This document shows, piece by piece, positions 11,445-22,603 of a stretch of DNA of 64,000 nt. A program made the translations under genes and the position numbers. Location: NCBI GenBank assembly GCA_902806575.1, contig CADCXD010000010.1, positions 558,001 through 622,000 on the forward strand. The letters are read 5' to 3'. Source of the stretch: Jackrogersella multiformis. Its lineage: Eukaryota; Ascomycota; Sordariomycetes; Xylariales; Hypoxylaceae. The notes under the pieces are model-generated. The model was not told the DNA's origin and did not search any database. It saw nothing but the letters and a program-made list of their open reading frames with translations. The stretch's first letter is position 1, and each line of letters starts with the position of its first letter.

Positions 11445-14400
11445 TAACACGGCATAGGTATATCCAGCCTTACCACTTGTTTAATGACTAACATTGAATC
11501 TATCTATAGCCTGCTTTCCTTAGTGAGCTAAAGTGACACTGTATTGTACGAGGCATTGCAACCAAATACTCAGCTGAACCTCATATGTCTATTTAGTACG
11601 ACGTAATATGTCGGCTTGGTCATTCCTTGGTCCAAGTAGCTAGGCACCGCTACTTGCCTACTTAGAGAGAGGTATGTTATACAGTAAGATTCGAGTTCAA
11701 TATCACTGAGTCATCCAAGTCACAATTTTACCAGGTAGACATCCAGTATCCTTACTTTCATATCATCTACTCTACCTATACCAATTTCCACTCGGTTTTT
11801 CTATCCTGTACTGTAATATCGTTAACCAAAGTCGTATCGGCCTCCATCTCCATCTCCGGTGGGGGGCGAGAACTTCAGCGTATCATTCTCGCAATCCTTT
11901 GAAGCCCCCCGCATGCATCTTGTCACAATGGTTAGTGGGGTGCTTACTGCGTCAGATGTGGGTATCAGCCGCTCTACATTACGAGCCGATGTGGGTTGAG
12001 CCAGTTGAAGAAGTTGACGTGAGCAGCAACCATGCTGCCATGTAAGATATAAGATGGCTATGCCGACTGATCTACACATCTTCCCTGTGCCGATCCCGAG
12101 TACCTACGGCGAAAGACTCGCCTTTGCCTGCCACGTGACGGACCTGTTGTCTAACATAGACCTTTGAGACATCATCTTTCGAATATTGTATACTACCGTT
12201 GTGCCGGTATGCCATCCTGTTCGAGAAAGTGTGGCGGAAACTGCCGTCAAGTATAGCAAACTCGAACTGGGTTCCTACCGCGGAAGGGCTTCATAGGTAC
12301 AGCCGGGCCGGCCTAACCCACACGTCTACGGTGATCCACGCAAGCTCCTTACCGATCCGTTCCGGACACGTACTTGTGTCCACCCAATCATCAATGACCT
12401 CTGTCACCGCTATATGTCGCCAAAGCTTTGTTGTTATTTTAGTGCTTACCTTATATACTCCTACTTACCAGGTAGTTACCTAGGTACATAGGAAAGCGAC
12501 GGTACGTTCGGAGCTCACCTAAAGCTTAAGCCTCAGTAGGTACCTATTATATAAGGAACCCTCAAATCGCTCCTCGGTTCTCATTGAAATCGCCCAATTA
12601 GAGCAATGGCTGTCACCGTCGCGTAACTGTAGGAACAGGGAATATCTTGGAGTAAAAATCTCTTGTGCTATGTATCTGATGCTATCGGCGCCAGCCACAT
12701 TAAATTCTACCTACCTGGGCAGGTTAGTAATATTCCTATACCTCATGTCCAGACCACTCTATTTTGAGACTCAGAGAACCCCTTTTTCTTTTTCTTTCAG
12801 ATATACCTAGGTAGGTATGGCACATATTAGGACATTCAGGGTAAGACATTTGCCTTTAATGGCAAATCTCCTGGGATAATACGTTTGTACCTACCTAATC
12901 GAATCTGCCTAATCTATCATGGCGCCCAATCTACCCGGTTAGCGAAATCCGGGGCCTGAGCCGCATAGGTGATATGTAGGTAGAATTGAAATCTCACTTC
13001 GAGGTAGGTAAGGTTTAGACATAGAGCAATCTAAGGCTTCGTGGATTCGGAAGCTGAGGGCTGTAATTACCTACTTAGGTCTGCAGAACTTACAACGCCT
13101 CTTTATATAGCTTATGATGCTGCGAGTGTATCTAGGTCGTAGAGTGGACAAGACAATATTCGTCCATCACATTGCCTCGGTGGAATATATACACACCGTG
13201 ACCAGCTCATATCTAGTTGCTGTCATGTAAGCTAACCTAGCACAAGCCCTAACAGTCCACCAACCAAACTCGGCCACCCAAAAAAGGGCCAAAGGGTGCG
13301 AAGACCTTGTCATGGCGGCCACTTTCCGGCTTACCACAAGCTACCATGGCCCCAATGCAGGCTTCCGATGACCAACGGCCTTGTGTCATTTCGAACCATC
13401 CCAATTACCTGGCTGTCCCACTCCGCGTCTTCCGAAACAATAAGATGATCACCTACCTAGAGGTATGTTTTCTGGAGATTTGTAGGCACCTAGATAAGGC
13501 CGCCACTCAGCACTAGGCCTTGCGGCATCCTTCCATGCGTCTTCCACGCACGCCGGGCTTATAGTATAGACTGTCTTATGTACGATTCCCCGTTGCGGAA
13601 TTAGAATGCTGCGCGTAGCCATATTATTTATGTTGCTTCAAGTGTCTAGACATCTTTTTTCTTCCCACATCGCTGGCTTAATGGCATCGGTCGCATCAGT
13701 AGATTCCCGTGGTTGTAAAGTATCTAGGTATATACCTCATGTAGTGTCACGATGGCTGAAATGATGGTATGGTGTCATTTCTTTAAAAAGAAACATGCCG
13801 CCACATAATAATACACCATTCTGCACGAACTGTTCATCCTTTTATTTTTGGATGTGGTAGGGGTGTCGGGACTCAGGCAAGTGCACTATTAGATTCGAGG
13901 CATTAATGAAGATTGGGGGCCGTCTGTGCTCATAGTCAGTGCCGGTATTGCCTGGCAAGATGAGATACGTCATGCTCACCGTTTGAAGTCTTGAAGTAAA
14001 TTTCTGCGGCTGAGTGCCTACCTAGGTAGGTTGTACGCATGTATCTACCCTCTAGAAATAGATAAATAATTGGACATAATGTCTGTGCCCTCTAGTATCT
14101 CATCTACACTAGGTACCTTGGCGGCGTCTACCTTATGATGTGCAGATAAGGGGGGGAAATGTCACACAGACAATATATCCACAACACGGACCTGGGCTCT
14201 TGGCACCTCGTGGTGTGCACCTAACGATGCTTCACCTATCTACCTCTTAGTTAAGACCTAGGTAGACAAGAGAGATCGGACGAGTTAATGATTCATTCAC
14301 CACTCACTCATTTAACTGCGATGTCCTCAAGCAAGGCTTGGAACTGAAAACATGATCTGGGCATACTACCTGATTAGAGGCTTATCCATTGACATATGAT

Positions 14401-14790
14401 ACCCAACTATGTGTGATTTGGTAGGTATCTAATGTAGTTACTACAATATGTTCACGGGAAATATTTGAATCCATACACCATGATATTATGATTGAGTTAC
14501 TTTAATGACTGTAAATTGACAATTAACTGAGTTGTTGGATTACCAGTGAATATTTAGAAAATACTACAACTAAAGCCACAAGAACAAGTCGAAAATTGAT
14601 AGGCCAGGTCAGTTTCTCAGTCTACACTATCAACAAGTACTCTTCCTCTTCTGCCCAGAAGCATCTGATCGCATAGTCGAGAACAACACTCTACTACATA
14701 TAAGCATAACGTCAATTAGGCAAGATATTATCAAGAAAGCCTAGTCTGTTACATACCTCAGCGTCGGTTCTGGTCGAGTAGCTTGGAACC

Positions 14791-15006
14791 ATGTCCTCTG
14801 CGAACGCCCCTCCATCTCCCAACAACAATCTGACGTGTTCTACTGAGACGAGCTCTACAGATTCCGATCCCCAATTCATATACCGTTTCGATATCATTAA
14901 CGTTCTCTCCGGCATCCGAGATAAACCAAAGGAAAAATCACCTAGTCCTTATACAAGGATCGGCACTGGTGGGAATACATTTATGGGGTCTGCAGCGATG
15001 AAATGA
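14791..15006 (+). CDS. Possible small protein, unrecognised
   Basis: A 71-residue frame starting MSSANAPPSP and ending GTGGNTFMGSAAMK. Codon choice is C/T-ending in the first half, like the real genes here and unlike the surrounding AT-rich desert. It has no recognised domain, signal peptide or membrane segment. The abrupt end suggests either a genuine small gene, the first exon of a longer decayed one, or chance. No convincing splice donor leading to a further coding exon was found. Confidence 0.3.
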   Translation: MSSANAPPSPNNNLTCSTETSSTDSDPQFIYRFDIINVLSGIRDKPKEKSPSPYTRIGTGGNTFMGSAAMK

Positions 15007-16877
15007 GAGCCGCGAGGTTGGCCTAGCTGTCTTCTAGTTCCGGGAGTAATGTCGAACTTCTACGGAGTCGAGGTTATCTCTTACGGACCTAAAAAGGGAG
15101 AGAGCGTAAATATCAAGCCAGTTTGATGCAAATTCTGAGAACTTATACGGAGATACCCATGATAGGCGCGTGTGCTTAGTGGAAGGCTTAGAAACCTGAG
15201 GCGTTAGGAAAGGGAGATGGGGTTTATAATGTTTTCCTAATAATCTTGAATATATTTTATATTTCTCACACCTTATGGTCCTAGATAAATAGTTACGAGA
15301 GTGATTTAGCTTGTAATAAGTAACAGGTAGCTGCCTTATTAGATTCAACTAGGTATATCTACTTAAAGTACATGTTAATATCTCTGACAAGGGTATTATA
15401 GCTTGGAACTGTAGTTGAGGATTTGAATAATAATTCTCTAGGGTTTCAAGGTCCTTACTTTCTCTCTTCTTGCGAAGGGAAGTCAGTAGTCTTATTTGTA
15501 TACAATCTGATTATCTCGATACGCGCCGTAGGCGCCCTCAATATCATGTTGGTTCAACCTTGCAGGTCTCCATCGAATCTCCTGATAACTCTCATCCAAT
15601 ACCTTTTGTTTCGTAAGTTCCAACATATTTCGTATTGACTAACATGCATATTTTGATGATACTCTGCCAACGTGTCTCCTATCCGTATGAAAGTATTAAT
15701 GCGAAAGAGTAGATCTAAAAATATTTAATTTGCATTAATACACTGGTGACCATTGTAACAGCCATCTTAATAACATATTTATAAATACGAACTGTATAAA
15801 GAGGGAATGATGACTATTAAAATATAATACATGAATTATTTATGTGATCCCATCTTAGAATCACTTTATCCTATAAATTTTATGTTACATTTTTATACCT
15901 AGTCTACCTCTCGACACCTTATTCGCCATGCCTTGCAATATTCCTTAACGAAAGGACGTCAATAATCAGAACCCTTCTAAGTCGATCGGCCTCGAGGGTT
16001 CCACATCTATGGGGGTTTCAAGGAACTCTTAGACAGGATTATAAACTTGAAGATACCTAATACGGATAAGAATCGTAAAGGGGTTATTGGGTTTCGACCC
16101 ACATCCAGTGGTCAATATACATGTTCACGGCGGTAGAGAAACGGAGAGGTACATCCTACTCATTAGGAAAAGCTAATAACAACATATTCTTATTTACCTA
16201 GGTAGATTTTGATAATAAATTATTTTCCATTGGCGAACCATGCTATCGATATTGACATTGAAATTTGCCTATTTAGAGCCAGCCGTAATTATAATACTAG
16301 ACTGAAAGGTTCGACCTTGCCGTCTATAAGATTTATGTCAAAATATCCTTTTTTCTTTCTCAACCCTTTCATGGAATTAAGTTAGTATTTGATGTTATGA
16401 CTTACAACATTAAATTTTCATTTTCATTTTATTCTTCTAACTAATTCAATCATTCATTAATCTCCTAGTATTTCGAGCCTTTAATGGTAGCTTACACATT
16501 GTGTCGTTTTGAAATAAATAATTCACTTATATGGAAAGGGGTGACTCCGCGGAGATGCCACCTCCGGATCCGACCCACTTTCGGTATTCGGGGACGGAGT
16601 CAGGGGAGCCAATATGCTACTTGACCCAGCACGCTGGCACGATCCATTTTGGGAATTTTCGTTACTCAATATGACGCGCAGGCGGACGGCCAATTGGTCG
16701 GAGCGCCTCAGATATCCCTGACGAAACTTCATTGTTTTAGTCACGGATCGTAAATATCCTTCTTAGGTCTTTCTTTCGCGCGCTTGATGCGCCCATGACA
16801 CCATTCCCTCTTGGAATGGGAAAGAAAATTAGGCGGGACAATGTTGTTGGAACAAACGAGAACCCGAGTCGATAAAT
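15007..16877. other. AT-rich gene desert, right part
   Basis: Strongly AT-rich, especially 15640-15900 and 16180-16500, with no frame of coding character. No mobile-element ends were found. The last 130 bases are the probable promoter and leader of the HPP gene. Confidence 0.45.
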
Positions 16878-17959
16878 ATGACCTCCCAGCCGCCGGCGTG
16901 CCTCTCCATCGTGGAGGACAAATCCTCGTCGAACCTACCCTCTTCGCGCGAAAATCTTCTGAATTCACGATCTCTATCTCGAACTCCCGGCGACCCAACG
17001 AACCCGCCCGAGATACAGATGCCTTCCCATCCGTCAAAATGGCATTTCGAACTCGACGACTACCTTAACCCCTGGATACCGGCCGCGCCATGGAAACGTA
17101 TACCATACCCCATCGCTCGCTTTCTAGGCTACAGAGTAGAGCACCAGCGTCCACTTGGGAACATAGCCATGGTATTCTGGGCCTTTATTGGGGTCTTCTG
17201 TTCGCTCACGATCATGATGCTGGCAACCCATGCCATTCCCTCTTTCGAGCACCATAGCACTCCCATCATCATCGGCAGTTTTGTGAGTCCGTGCCGATTG
17301 TCTAAGATCTGTTTCACCCAACGTTGCAAGGGCGGCTAGCTAACACGGGCCCTAAGGGCGCCGCTGCAGTCCTTGAGTTCTACGCGATCGAATCTCCCCT
17401 CTCGCAACCTCGTAATGCTATCCTAGGCCAACTCTTTTCGTCCATCATCGGTGTTGCCATTAGCAAACTGTTCGCATTAGGCTCCGTGTCTAGGGAGCTG
17501 ACATGGCTAGGCGGCTCGCTTAGTTGTGCTTGTGCTGTCGCGTTCATGGGCTTGGTAGGAACCGTACACCCCCCGGGGGGCGCTACAGCGCTCCTTGCAG
17601 TAGTCGATAAAAGCGTAGCGCAGCTGGGATGGTTCCTATTACCTGTAATCCTCCTCGACTGCGTCTTGATGCAGTGCGTGGCCCTACTGTTGAACAACAT
17701 ACAGAGACGGTTTCCCATCTATTGGTGGACCCCGGCAGAACTCGGTCGTCAAAAGCAGCAGCAGGAGCAGAGTGACAGTAGTTGTGGAAGTGAGAGCGGA
17801 ACCAAGATCCAGATAATCACGACGCGTCACCTGGAAGGGGGAGACGCTGCGGAAGAGGCGAGGTTGATTATAAAGCGAGGGCGTGTATTCGTTCCAGCTG
17901 ATATGTACCTCTCGCCCGCGGACAAATTATTTTTAGAGGAACTAAGTGAAAGAATATAG
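16878..17959 (+). CDS. HPP-family integral membrane protein
   Basis: Exons 16878-17282 and 17357-17959, joined across a 74-bp intron (GTGAGT donor, GCTAAC branch, CTAAG acceptor), give 335 residues. The splice restores IIGSF/GAAAVLEFYAIESPL, the conserved core of the family. The first membrane helix lies at about 94-118. The signature HPPGGATALLA is at about 206-216, within a run of three more helices, so four helices in total. The N-terminal 90 residues are hydrophilic and the C-terminal tail is Gln/Ser/Glu-rich, both probably cytosolic. Cyanobacterial HPP members have been linked to nitrite transport; the fungal role is not settled. It lies head-to-tail with an MFS transporter. Confidence 0.85.
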
Positions 17960-19207
17960 CGAGTAACAAGATGTGTAATCGCTTTTCCAGCTCTAAGTAT
18001 TCTATTTTTTTCTGTAATCAACTTCCCAAGGCGTCTAGTAAACCTAGGTACCTAGGTAACCTCAACTAATAAGACTTTTTAATCTACGAGGCATCTCCGT
18101 GTTACTTAAAACAGATAGATATGCTAGTTCTGAACATGACCCTTGAAATAGCAAGACCTCTTCAACGGCGGAGATCCTAGGCAAAATTAACAAGGCGGGT
18201 CGCCCATAACGCCAAACTATTTCTACAAAGAATTAGTCAATATGCAGAGTACTAGATTACATCCTTCAGCTTCGCCTATGAATGTTAATATTTAGCAAAG
18301 ATAAATAGCTAAGCTGATGGCATGTGAAAGCGAGAATGCCCCCCCTACTTCGATGGTTAAAGATATAAAGATATTATGAGCTAAAGACAACATCAAACTA
18401 CCTAATGTTCTCCCCTAAATAAGTACCTAGGTATGTCCTTTTCTAATAATTTATATCATCTATGAGCCTATCTCGCAATAACCTAGTATTCATATTATAG
18501 ATAAAGGGATCCTAAATCCTAGGTTCACTACTGTATAACCCCTAATATGTTGTCTTTGTGCTGCCGATAGCTTAACACAAATACATCCATGGATGACTTT
18601 GAGTCTTAACCTAGGTCCATTTTCCCCTTAACCACCTACCTAGGTACCTACCTTAGGAGGTGGCTATTTAATGAAATTTCGAAGCAACTATTATGCAAAT
18701 AAAAATAACCTTATACTCACGGATCGTATGTTAGTTCGAATCAGGTAGTTACTTACTCTTAATACAATTTCTCTAAACTTCCGTACCAGGTAGGTAGTGC
18801 CCTATAGAATGTCGCCGTAATAAAGTTTAGACTATCCGTTTATAGTTAAGTACCCCTAAGTAAGGATCTAGGGGGGTTGAAACCCCACTGTCTCTACCTC
18901 TAGCGGTTATTTCATTGGTTGTTTTAACCCACCAATTGAGCATTTTATTGCACTGGTTAGAACCTTAGAAGCCAACAATTTTCACAATTTTTTTTCCCTT
19001 TCCATTCCTTTCCAATTTTCCTTTTCTCGACCTTAGAGCATCTCTATCCCCCTTCAGGTGCCTCAAGTTCAGAGAGTGTTATAGCTACGGGTGATTGAGC
19101 TAGGCTATCCAGATTCAAGATATACCATTCGGATCTTGTTCGGAAACTTCTAAATCGTGGCCTGAAAAGACTGGTAGCACGCACCTCCATTGCTTCATAG
19201 TCAAAGT
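17960..19207. other. Intergenic spacer with palindromes
   Basis: AT-rich and non-coding. It holds TACCTAGGTA arrays at 18041-18059 and 18634-18660 and a small GGGGTTGAAACCCC hairpin near 18874-18887. The right 200 bases, with a pyrimidine-rich stretch at about 18985-19030, are the likely promoter of the MFS gene. Confidence 0.45.
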
Positions 19208-21006
19208 ATGGCTCACGATGTAACCGCAGCGGGGGATAAGACCCTCGCCGAGACCAACGCGGATCATGAAGCAACATCTCAGGAAGAAGGACCCCAACCT
19301 GTCCACGTGGAGTATGATATTGAGAGGATAGAGCAGGTCTACAAGAAGCTAGATCTCCGTATCATTCCAGGTAAGATTTATGAACTACTAGGTTACCTTG
19401 AATAGCTGGCGCTCGTACTGAAAATCAATCATAGCTTTCTGGATCCTATATTTCCTCTGTTCCGCCATCCGCTCTAATATCGGGTTGGCCCAAACAATGA
19501 ATGCAAACGTCGGACATGACTTGATTACGATGCTTAACCTCTCATCCAACGACATCTCCACTGCACTGGCCCTCTTCTACGTCTCCTATGTCATTTTCGA
19601 TTGTCCCTCAAATCTCATCATGAGCAGGCTTAGCCCTCGAGTCTGGATGGCTAGGATTGTCTTTGCCGTGGGTATAATAGGAGCTTGCTTTACTGTCGTC
19701 CGGGCTGCTTGGAGTTTGAAGTGAGTCTATTCGCTGCTTACTTCTTTGTAACTTGCCATAATATGCTGATACTTTGGCCAAGGCTATTACGCTTCTTGCT
19801 TGGCGTTGTCATTGCTGGCATGTGGCCTGGAATGTCTTATTACTTGACCTTGTTCTACCCCCCTTCTCGAACGGGCAAGAGAATTGGTCAGTATTTTACA
19901 GCTGCACAGGTGTCGGCTGCTGTAGTTGGTCTAGTTTCTGCGGGCTTCCAGCTCATGGACGGCGTGAACGGACTCGTCGGTTTCCAGTGGATGTTCCTCA
20001 TCTATGGACTTCTTGCTATCGTCCTCGGCTGGACTCTGCTATGGTGGCTACCAGAGCGCCCACTACCTCCGGGACAAAAGAGAGAACGCTCCGGCTTTAT
20101 GAAATGGCTCCCCCCGACCCCGGAAGCTCTGACAGGCGAAGATGCTTTGGTTCATTACGAAGATCTCAAACGAGTATATTACCCAAGGCCATGGACCCTG
20201 AAGGATCTGGGATACGTCCTTATTGACTGGAGGCTCTGGCCATTAAGTCTTATGTATTTCGGCGTCGTGGGAGTTGGCATCGGCACACAACTCTACGGCA
20301 CGGTAATCATTCGTGGTATAAATTCGTCCTTCACTGGAGTGCAACTAAGTCTCCTCTTTGCACCTATTTGGATCGTAAGCCAGCCTTTTCTGAATGCTGT
20401 CTCTTTGAATTCTAACTTTGTTAGATGGATCTTATCGCGATCTTGCTTGTCACACCAATTTCGGATCGTTTCCATCGCCTCCGTCCCTTGTTCTTTTCAT
20501 GTGCTGTATGCATTCAGATCGCTGGACTCCTTACTGTTACATTTGCTCCCACCCAGAATCCCTGGGCGAGATACGGGGGACTTTTGATGGTAGGCTTCGG
20601 TCTTGGCCCAACGGTACCTATCTGTATGACTTGGACTAATGAAATCTTCCAACAACGCCACGGGGAGGTCGGCGTCGCTGCTGCATCGGCGCTAGTCTCA
20701 GGCCTAGGAAATCTTGGTAGCATCACGACAACCTATGCGTTATACACAGGATGGCCAGCAGATGCCGCTCCTGGGCCTCATCAATACCGTCGAAGCAACT
20801 TGGTTATGATTGGCATCCTTTGCATCAGCATTCTTAGTAGCGTTGTCATGTTTGTTGCGTTAAAGATGGTTGGCAACAAGCCTAGCCATAAAATCAGCAG
20901 CAGCGGAAGTTCCATAATCGATGGCTCAGATGCCTTCCAAGACGGTGCGGCCCGTCGCGAGCTTCAGCAACGCGGTTTCGGCCGCATGTGGTGGAGTAGG
21001 AAGTAG
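19208..21006 (+). CDS. MFS transporter, Dal5/allantoate-permease (anion:cation symporter) type
   Basis: Four exons: 19208-19370, 19435-19720, 19783-20374 and 20425-21006. The introns are 64, 62 and 50 bp with GTAAGA, GTGAGT and GTAAGC donors. The protein has 540 residues and the predicted 12 helices. The start is the ATG at 19208; an upstream in-frame TTG is not needed. The N-terminus carries the family lead KKLDLRIIP followed by AFWILYFLCSAIRSNIGLAQ. Helix 4 and its loop read GVVIAGMWPGMSYYLTLFYPP with SRTGKRIG, typical of the Dal5/nicotinate/vitamin uptake branch. The substrate cannot be read from sequence; small organic anions such as allantoate, ureidosuccinate, nicotinate or pantothenate are usual. 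The C-terminus is cytosolic and hydrophilic. It is convergent with the ABM gene. Confidence 0.88.
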
Positions 21007-21246
21007 CCGTCTACCCCATCTAGGGTGTAGTTTGGAGATGACCATGGTACGCCACGTCGTGATCTTCAACAATCCAGCAGTGTAGCCATGGTGTGGGTGT
21101 TACTCCTCATAGGGGTTCAGGACAGTTCAACCTGTCAATTTTCTTCGTTCGCTTCGATATGACCTAACTTTAGTACGAATTCGTTGTACGAATCACACCC
21201 ATCGGAGGTTCGATATGCACATCATACGGAGGGCTTTCTAGCTTCG

Positions 21247-21332
21247 ACAGCGAAAGTGCCATTGCGCCATCGCTGGGATTGGCGTATCTGGATCAAAGAT
21301 AGGCGGGACGAAAATGCCGAAGCGCTATCGCT
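21247..21332. repeat. Diverged direct repeat, copy 1
   Basis: Contains CAGCGAAAGTGCC...GCGCCATCGCTGGGA, then GGCGGGAC, then GAAAATGCC...GCGCTATCGC. The same order recurs at 21489-21578. Confidence 0.6.
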
Positions 21333-21488
21333 ATTTGCCTGTCTTGTGGGATAGTGGCGCACACGGAGGTTTTGCTTTTCATCGTTCCCAGAAGGGGTTT
21401 TTTTTTTTTTGGTCTTGGCGCTTTTGCATATGATACCCCATCTGTATTTTGGATACGCTGTCATTCGAGATCCACCACCAAAGACTCG

Positions 21489-21578
21489 CCAGCGAAAGTG
21501 CTCCTACGCCATCGCTTGGGACGGCGTGTTGCAGCCGAGGCGGGACCGGCGACAATGCTTCTGCGCTATCGCTTGGGA
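21489..21578. repeat. Diverged direct repeat, copy 2
   Basis: Contains CAGCGAAAGTGCTCC followed by ACGCCATCGCTTGGGA, then GGCGGGAC, then GACAATGCTTC and GCGCTATCGCTTGGGA. Each block is itself two copies of a unit of about 31 bp. Confidence 0.6.
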
Positions 21579-21871
21579 ACTCGTCTCGTGGGCGGTACTT
21601 ACACACGTTTCTTCGAGTATTTTTTGGTAAGAATCCTTATTGGATAAGAGGAAAAGGTAGCTTGGCTATATGCTCGCTACGTCGCTATATACAATTAGGC
21701 GGAAACTCTTGGAACCACATCCGTGACCATGTTCCCTTGACGCCTCTTTCTGACTCGAGTGTTACACGATGCCCATCATTCAGACGCGAGATTAGTATTC
21801 TGATATTAAATTATCGGTAAGGATTATCGGCGCGGTCGATCAACAACTGCGAATAAACTTCACAGCGCATG

Positions 21872-22603
21872 CTAGTTCCCCTTGGTCATTGTAAACCCAG
21901 GCCCCACCGGCTCTAAGATGCGAAACTCTCTGGGTTTAACAAACATCGGCTCGGTAATCTCGAAGTACTCTTTATAGTACGGTTTGGTAAGTTGATTCTT
22001 TCAATTCGAGTAAGTTTCAGCTCTAGCTCCACTCGTTCTGTATTCAAGGAAAGGGTGGAACTTAGACTAACCTCCGTGAGCCATTGCATATCCTTTCCCC
22101 TATTATCTGGTTAGTACCTAGTTCAAATTCTTGTTCAGCAGAACATAGAGACGGCGAGCGTTGCTATACCAATTCTCGACCCAACTAATCTTGCCCGGTT
22201 CCTCTGCAGACCTGTAAACCTCGAAGAATAAACAGTCGGGCTCGGCGGTCACTAAGTCGAAAACCACCTTGAATGCGGCTAAAAATCTTTCGACGTTCTC
22301 GGGGGCGATGTGTATCGTCACGTGAACACTGGTGATATTGGATGAGGATGCAGGCTCCTGTGCCGTATTATCACTATCGTCCGTCCGTTTCTCGTGGGCC
22401 TTGACAGCCGATGCTGCTGCCGGACATTCGGGAGACTTGGTCGTCGCAGCAGCAGTGGTAGTGATGGCATGGACAGACTGCCTCTTCGCGACCTTTGCCT
22501 CGTTCTTGCCACTCTTACTCGCGCTGCGGCCGAAGGCGATGCTGCTATTCCTCCAATGCTTGAGCATCGAATTTTTGATGCCGCTACTGCCGGTGGTACT
22601 CAT
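21872..22603 (-). CDS. ABM-domain protein (putative antibiotic-biosynthesis-type monooxygenase)
   Basis: Three exons, 22603-22170, 22099-22072 (28 bp) and 21997-21872, give 195 residues. Intron 1 has a GTATAG donor and a perfect TACTAAC branch; intron 2 has a GTTAGT donor. Splicing turns an apparent early stop into the standard ABM ending: SWVENW/GKDMQWLTE/NQLTKPYYKEY, then FEITEPMFVKPREF. The ABM fold (about residues 92-180) starts at SVHVTIHIAPENVERFLAAF. The first 90 residues are Ser/Ala/Lys-rich and probably disordered. The start is the first in-frame ATG; GTG codons upstream are ignored. ABM proteins are small dimeric ferredoxin-like barrels that oxidise quinols or related metabolites without cofactor, or serve as stress proteins; the substrate is unknown. 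Confidence 0.8.

Larger units (their letters stand above)
7658..14790. other. Gene desert, left part (7.1 kb)
   Basis: No convincing coding frame: the open frames are short, lack codon bias and show no family features. The first 900 bases are the probable promoter and leader of the minus-strand gene at 3823-7657. The rest is moderately AT-rich and dense in TACCTAGGTA/CCTACC motifs, for example at 9105-9120, 9392-9414, 10377-10408, 11421-11444 and 14021-14032. No terminal inverted repeats, polymerase or integrase motifs, or tRNA were recognised. Confidence 0.5.
21007..21871. other. Convergent spacer with a duplicated block
   Basis: Lies between the 3' ends of the MFS and ABM genes. It contains two diverged copies of a block of about 90 bp and a run of 12 T near 21400. 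No coding signal was seen. Confidence 0.5.

Noticed and set aside
15034..15348. 104-codon minus-strand frame in the desert
   Set aside because: Composition follows the AT-rich background and nothing resembling a domain is present.
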